DNA of 64,000 nucleotides from Amoebidium appalachense (lineage: Eukaryota > Ichthyosporea): assembly GCA_963693365.1 (NCBI GenBank), contig CAVNZM010000013.1:5952001-6016000 (forward strand), given 5' to 3'. The position numbers and the translations under genes were made by a program. This document shows, piece after piece, positions 61,596 to 64,000 of this stretch. Positions within the stretch are counted from its first letter, which is position 1; each line of letters begins with the position of its first letter. The notes beneath the pieces are model-generated. The model ran no database searches. It was not told the DNA's origin and saw only the letters and a list, made by a program, of their open reading frames with translations.

Positions 61596-62339
61596 ATGGC
61601 TGACGGCGGGACTGGCCTTATGAAGGGAGCTGCTCCTCCCGAGCCTGGAATGGATAAGAAGAGGAGTAACGGTCTGCGTAGCAACAAAATCGGTAACATA
61701 TGCAGTGTTCCAGGCTGCAGAGGCAACTACGACGACCAAAACAAGGTTTTCGTTTACAAATTCCCCAACCCAAACGACGGGCGCATTAAAAGCGAGACGC
61801 TACGCGAAGAAACACGGAACCTTCTCAGTGCGTGGCTACGTGCTGTGCCGAGGCAGTGGCCTGAGAACTTCGACCCGCACGGTGTTGCGCGGGTCTGCTG
61901 CCGTCACTTTCCCGCCCACGACATCGTTAAAAAAGGTGGCAAAACGTGGCCTAGGCCAGGCGCCGTCCCGAGCATTTTTCCCAACTGCCCCAGTTACCTG
62001 AGCGCGCCTCTTGCGCGCCTCCTCGTACGGACCCGGAAGAGAGAGCCGCAAAGATGGAGAAGGTTCGGGCAAGGCAAGAGGAAGAGGCAGTAGCGAGGAA
62101 GCGCCAGAAGGAGATGTTCGTGTTCGGCCAGCTTGTTGTCCGTGCCCTGGAAATAGCGGAGCGGCACGCCGGCTGGAGGGTTTACGGAGGAAACACAGTG
62201 GTCGCTGGCGTTTACGAGCAAGACAATGGTACCCCCCCCCCCCCCCCTCAAAATCCCCTCCAATGTCCTCATGCCCTCGCCCCCTCACCCCCTCACCCCC
62301 CCAACACACAAGGTCACATGAGGAATCGACCGGCATGAA

Positions 62340-62373
<34 letters not shown>

Positions 62374-62459
62374 TTGTGTGTGTCTGTGTGTGACACTGTG
62401 TGTGTGTGTGTGTGTGTGTGACACGTGTGTGTGTGCGCGCGCATCAGTGTGTTTGTGTG

Positions 62460-62519
<60 letters not shown>

Positions 62520-62836
62520 GGGATGGGTGGGTGGGGAGGGGGGGGGGGGGGGGGGGGGGGGGGCTTTTCCATATGGTTTTTCACATGCCAAGCGTAGTCA
62601 AATGTGGTGCCACACAGATTTTGCTGACTTTTAATTTGCAGGCCAGTCTCATCCGCTATCTCCTGGACAGCGGCGTGAGCGGCGAGAAGCTCAACTTTGT
62701 CCTCACCAGAAAGTTTCAAACCGACCCCCTTGAGGGTGCTTTTGGCACAATCCGACAGTACAGCGGTGGGAACTACAACGTTGGGACAGCATAGGTGGGT
62801 ACCTCCCCCTCCTGGCCCTCTCTCTCCCCCCCCCCC

Positions 62837-62867
<31 letters not shown>

Positions 62868-63371
62868 ACACACACGCACACCCCTACCCTACTCAGCCAC
62901 CCACCCACTGCCTGCAACAATGAAACACAAGAGATACATCACACACACACGATTCATACAGCATTACAAAGAACAGAGACAGAACAGATATAGGATGATT
63001 TGGTGATTCACCTTAATAATGGGATAGTGGTGTCTGTCATGGTGGCCCCGGGGAATAAAATAATCAGGAGAAAAAAAAGGGGGGGGGGGGGGGGGGGGAT
63101 AGCGAGAGAGGCAGGGACGGAAGAAGGGGTTGGAGGAGGAGGGGGAGGGGGAGGGGGGGTATCAGGATAAAAGGAGTGTGGTGAAAAGAAAGGGTGCAAA
63201 GAAAACTGAACGAAAAATGAAATTAGGGGGGGGGGGGGGGGGGGGGGGGCTGTTGAACTCAAACCACAAAAATGCACACACGTACACGCACACACACACA
63301 CACACACACAGACACACAGACACACATACACCAAACACCACACACACACACACACACACACACACCGTAGG

Positions 63372-63405
<34 letters not shown>

Positions 63406-64000
63406 ATACATACACAACCCCATGCAGATATACCTAAACCATGCTTGTGTACACACGAAGATATGCTATGATACACTGCTTGCGCGCCCGCGCCATAGTG
63501 TGTCATATTAAACTTTTATAGCCACGTGCCATCTATATATACACAAATCACACAATAAACTCACCTCTATGAACAGACTCTCCAGGCCGTCAAAAGGATA
63601 CGGGTGCAGAAGCTGGCAAAGCTGGCAGTGCAGACGGGCACAAGTGTAACACAGCTGTTCGACAACATGAACACAGCGCTCAACAGCAAACGCAAAACGA
63701 TCACCATCGAGACCATTCTCCCACTCTACAACAACACCATCTGGGGCCACGTCTATAAAATCAGCGAAGACATCAGAAAGCCAGAGGTGCTAACCTACCG
63801 GGCAGGGTTCTGTGTGCACGCGCTTCACGTGCGCGGTGTTGGCTGCAACACATGTCGTGCACATCTCGAAACCACCACACCCAACAAAAACACCAACACA
63901 CCCACTGAAACAAGCACCACAGCTACCGAAACAGCCACCACTACGGCCGGGAGAGCCACAGACGATCACTACCGACTCATCCGCGCCGCCAACCGGGGGG
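61596..64000 (+). CDS. THAP-domain gene with P-element transposase-like C-terminal exons, partial
   Basis: ATG at 61596. A THAP zinc finger spans residues 36-128: CSVPGC, then after a longer than usual spacer VCCRHF, then AVPSIFP. The frame shifts by two bases before an Arg/Glu-rich coiled-coil-like part ([20 protein letters not shown] at 62054), with a possible donor at about 62226. Exon B (62642-62794) has [17 protein letters not shown] and GGNYN, the pattern near the end of P-element/THAP9 transposase cores. Exon C (63577 to the edge) has [13 protein letters not shown] and CNTCRAHL, like the C-terminal domain of that family. TAG (62792-62794) sits exactly at the exon B donor. Only about 400 bases of GT and G repeats separate coil and exon B, so the first catalytic acidic residues seem absent. 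Likely a decayed element or a domesticated DNA-binding gene. Exon joins are uncertain. Confidence 0.7.
62221..62640. repeat. (GT)n and G-run inside the THAP gene
   Basis: A C-run at 62229-62246, GT repeats at 62341-62518 and a G-run near 62538-62563 fill the presumed intron. The acceptor at 62641 is preceded by TGCTGAC. Confidence 0.85.
62795..63576. repeat. Presumed THAP-gene intron with C-, G- and (CA)n tracts
   Basis: A C-run at 62828-62853, A8-G18 at 63070-63099, a G-run at 63226-63249 and interrupted (CA)n at 63286-63405. Nothing coding is recognised. Confidence 0.8.

Overview
This 64 kb window is eukaryotic nuclear DNA. It carries multi-exon genes with GT-AG introns, TATA/CCAAT core promoters, AATAAA signals and non-LTR retrotransposon fragments. 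It is unusually rich in simple repeats: (CA/GT)n, (GA)n, (CCTG)n and uninterrupted oligo(dG)/oligo(dC) runs up to about 50 bases. The lineage cannot be fixed from sequence alone. A FAM32A-type protein ending in ...DIPKVSWTK and a THAP/P-element-type gene point to an animal or a relative. A stand-alone EDR2_C (DUF1336) gene, a domain best known from plants and algae, and a COP9 subunit with some plant-like positions pull the other way.

Layout. 0-0.2 kb (-): first exon of a secreted trypsin-like serine protease running off the window. 1.5-2.8 kb (+): 3' part of a LINE. 6.6-10.4 kb (-): six-exon EDR2_C gene, 285 aa. 11-17 kb: G/C tracts, a perfect 214-bp tandem duplication and a 31-bp minisatellite with CCAAT boxes. 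17.3-19.4 kb (-): a roughly 700-aa protein with a BAH-like domain, broken once in a G/C run. 24.1-24.5 kb (-): a small signal-peptide/one-TM protein, broken once in a G/C run. 25-31 kb: simple repeats. 31.4-33.2 kb (-): FAM32A, four exons. 33.9-40.1 kb (+): COP9 signalosome subunit 2, eight exons, divergent from FAM32A across a CRE/ATF-rich intergenic region. 41.0-41.2 kb: a foldback element. 42.3-45.7 kb (+): a paralogue of the 17-19 kb gene. 46.8-47.2 kb: an array of short palindromes. 48.0-49.5 kb (+): a second LINE copy of the same family. 49.5-60.6 kb: tandem arrays, segmental duplications and microsatellites. 61.6-64.0 kb (+): a THAP-domain gene with P-element-transposase-like downstream exons, running off the window.

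The exon structures of the EDR2_C gene, FAM32A and COP9 subunit 2 were rebuilt by hand. All exon phases join cleanly and the encoded proteins are full length. Most long open frames elsewhere are translations of repeats and are not genes.

The main points for follow-up are four. (1) A pair of paralogous genes carries a BAH-like domain I cannot name with certainty; one copy has an intron in the domain and the other does not. (2) Four otherwise convincing reading frames each break by exactly one extra base next to a short C or G run. (3) Composite T(n)G(m)/C(m)A(n) tracts recur in a fixed order. (4) The THAP gene appears to lack the transposase core and has a TAG at a splice junction.
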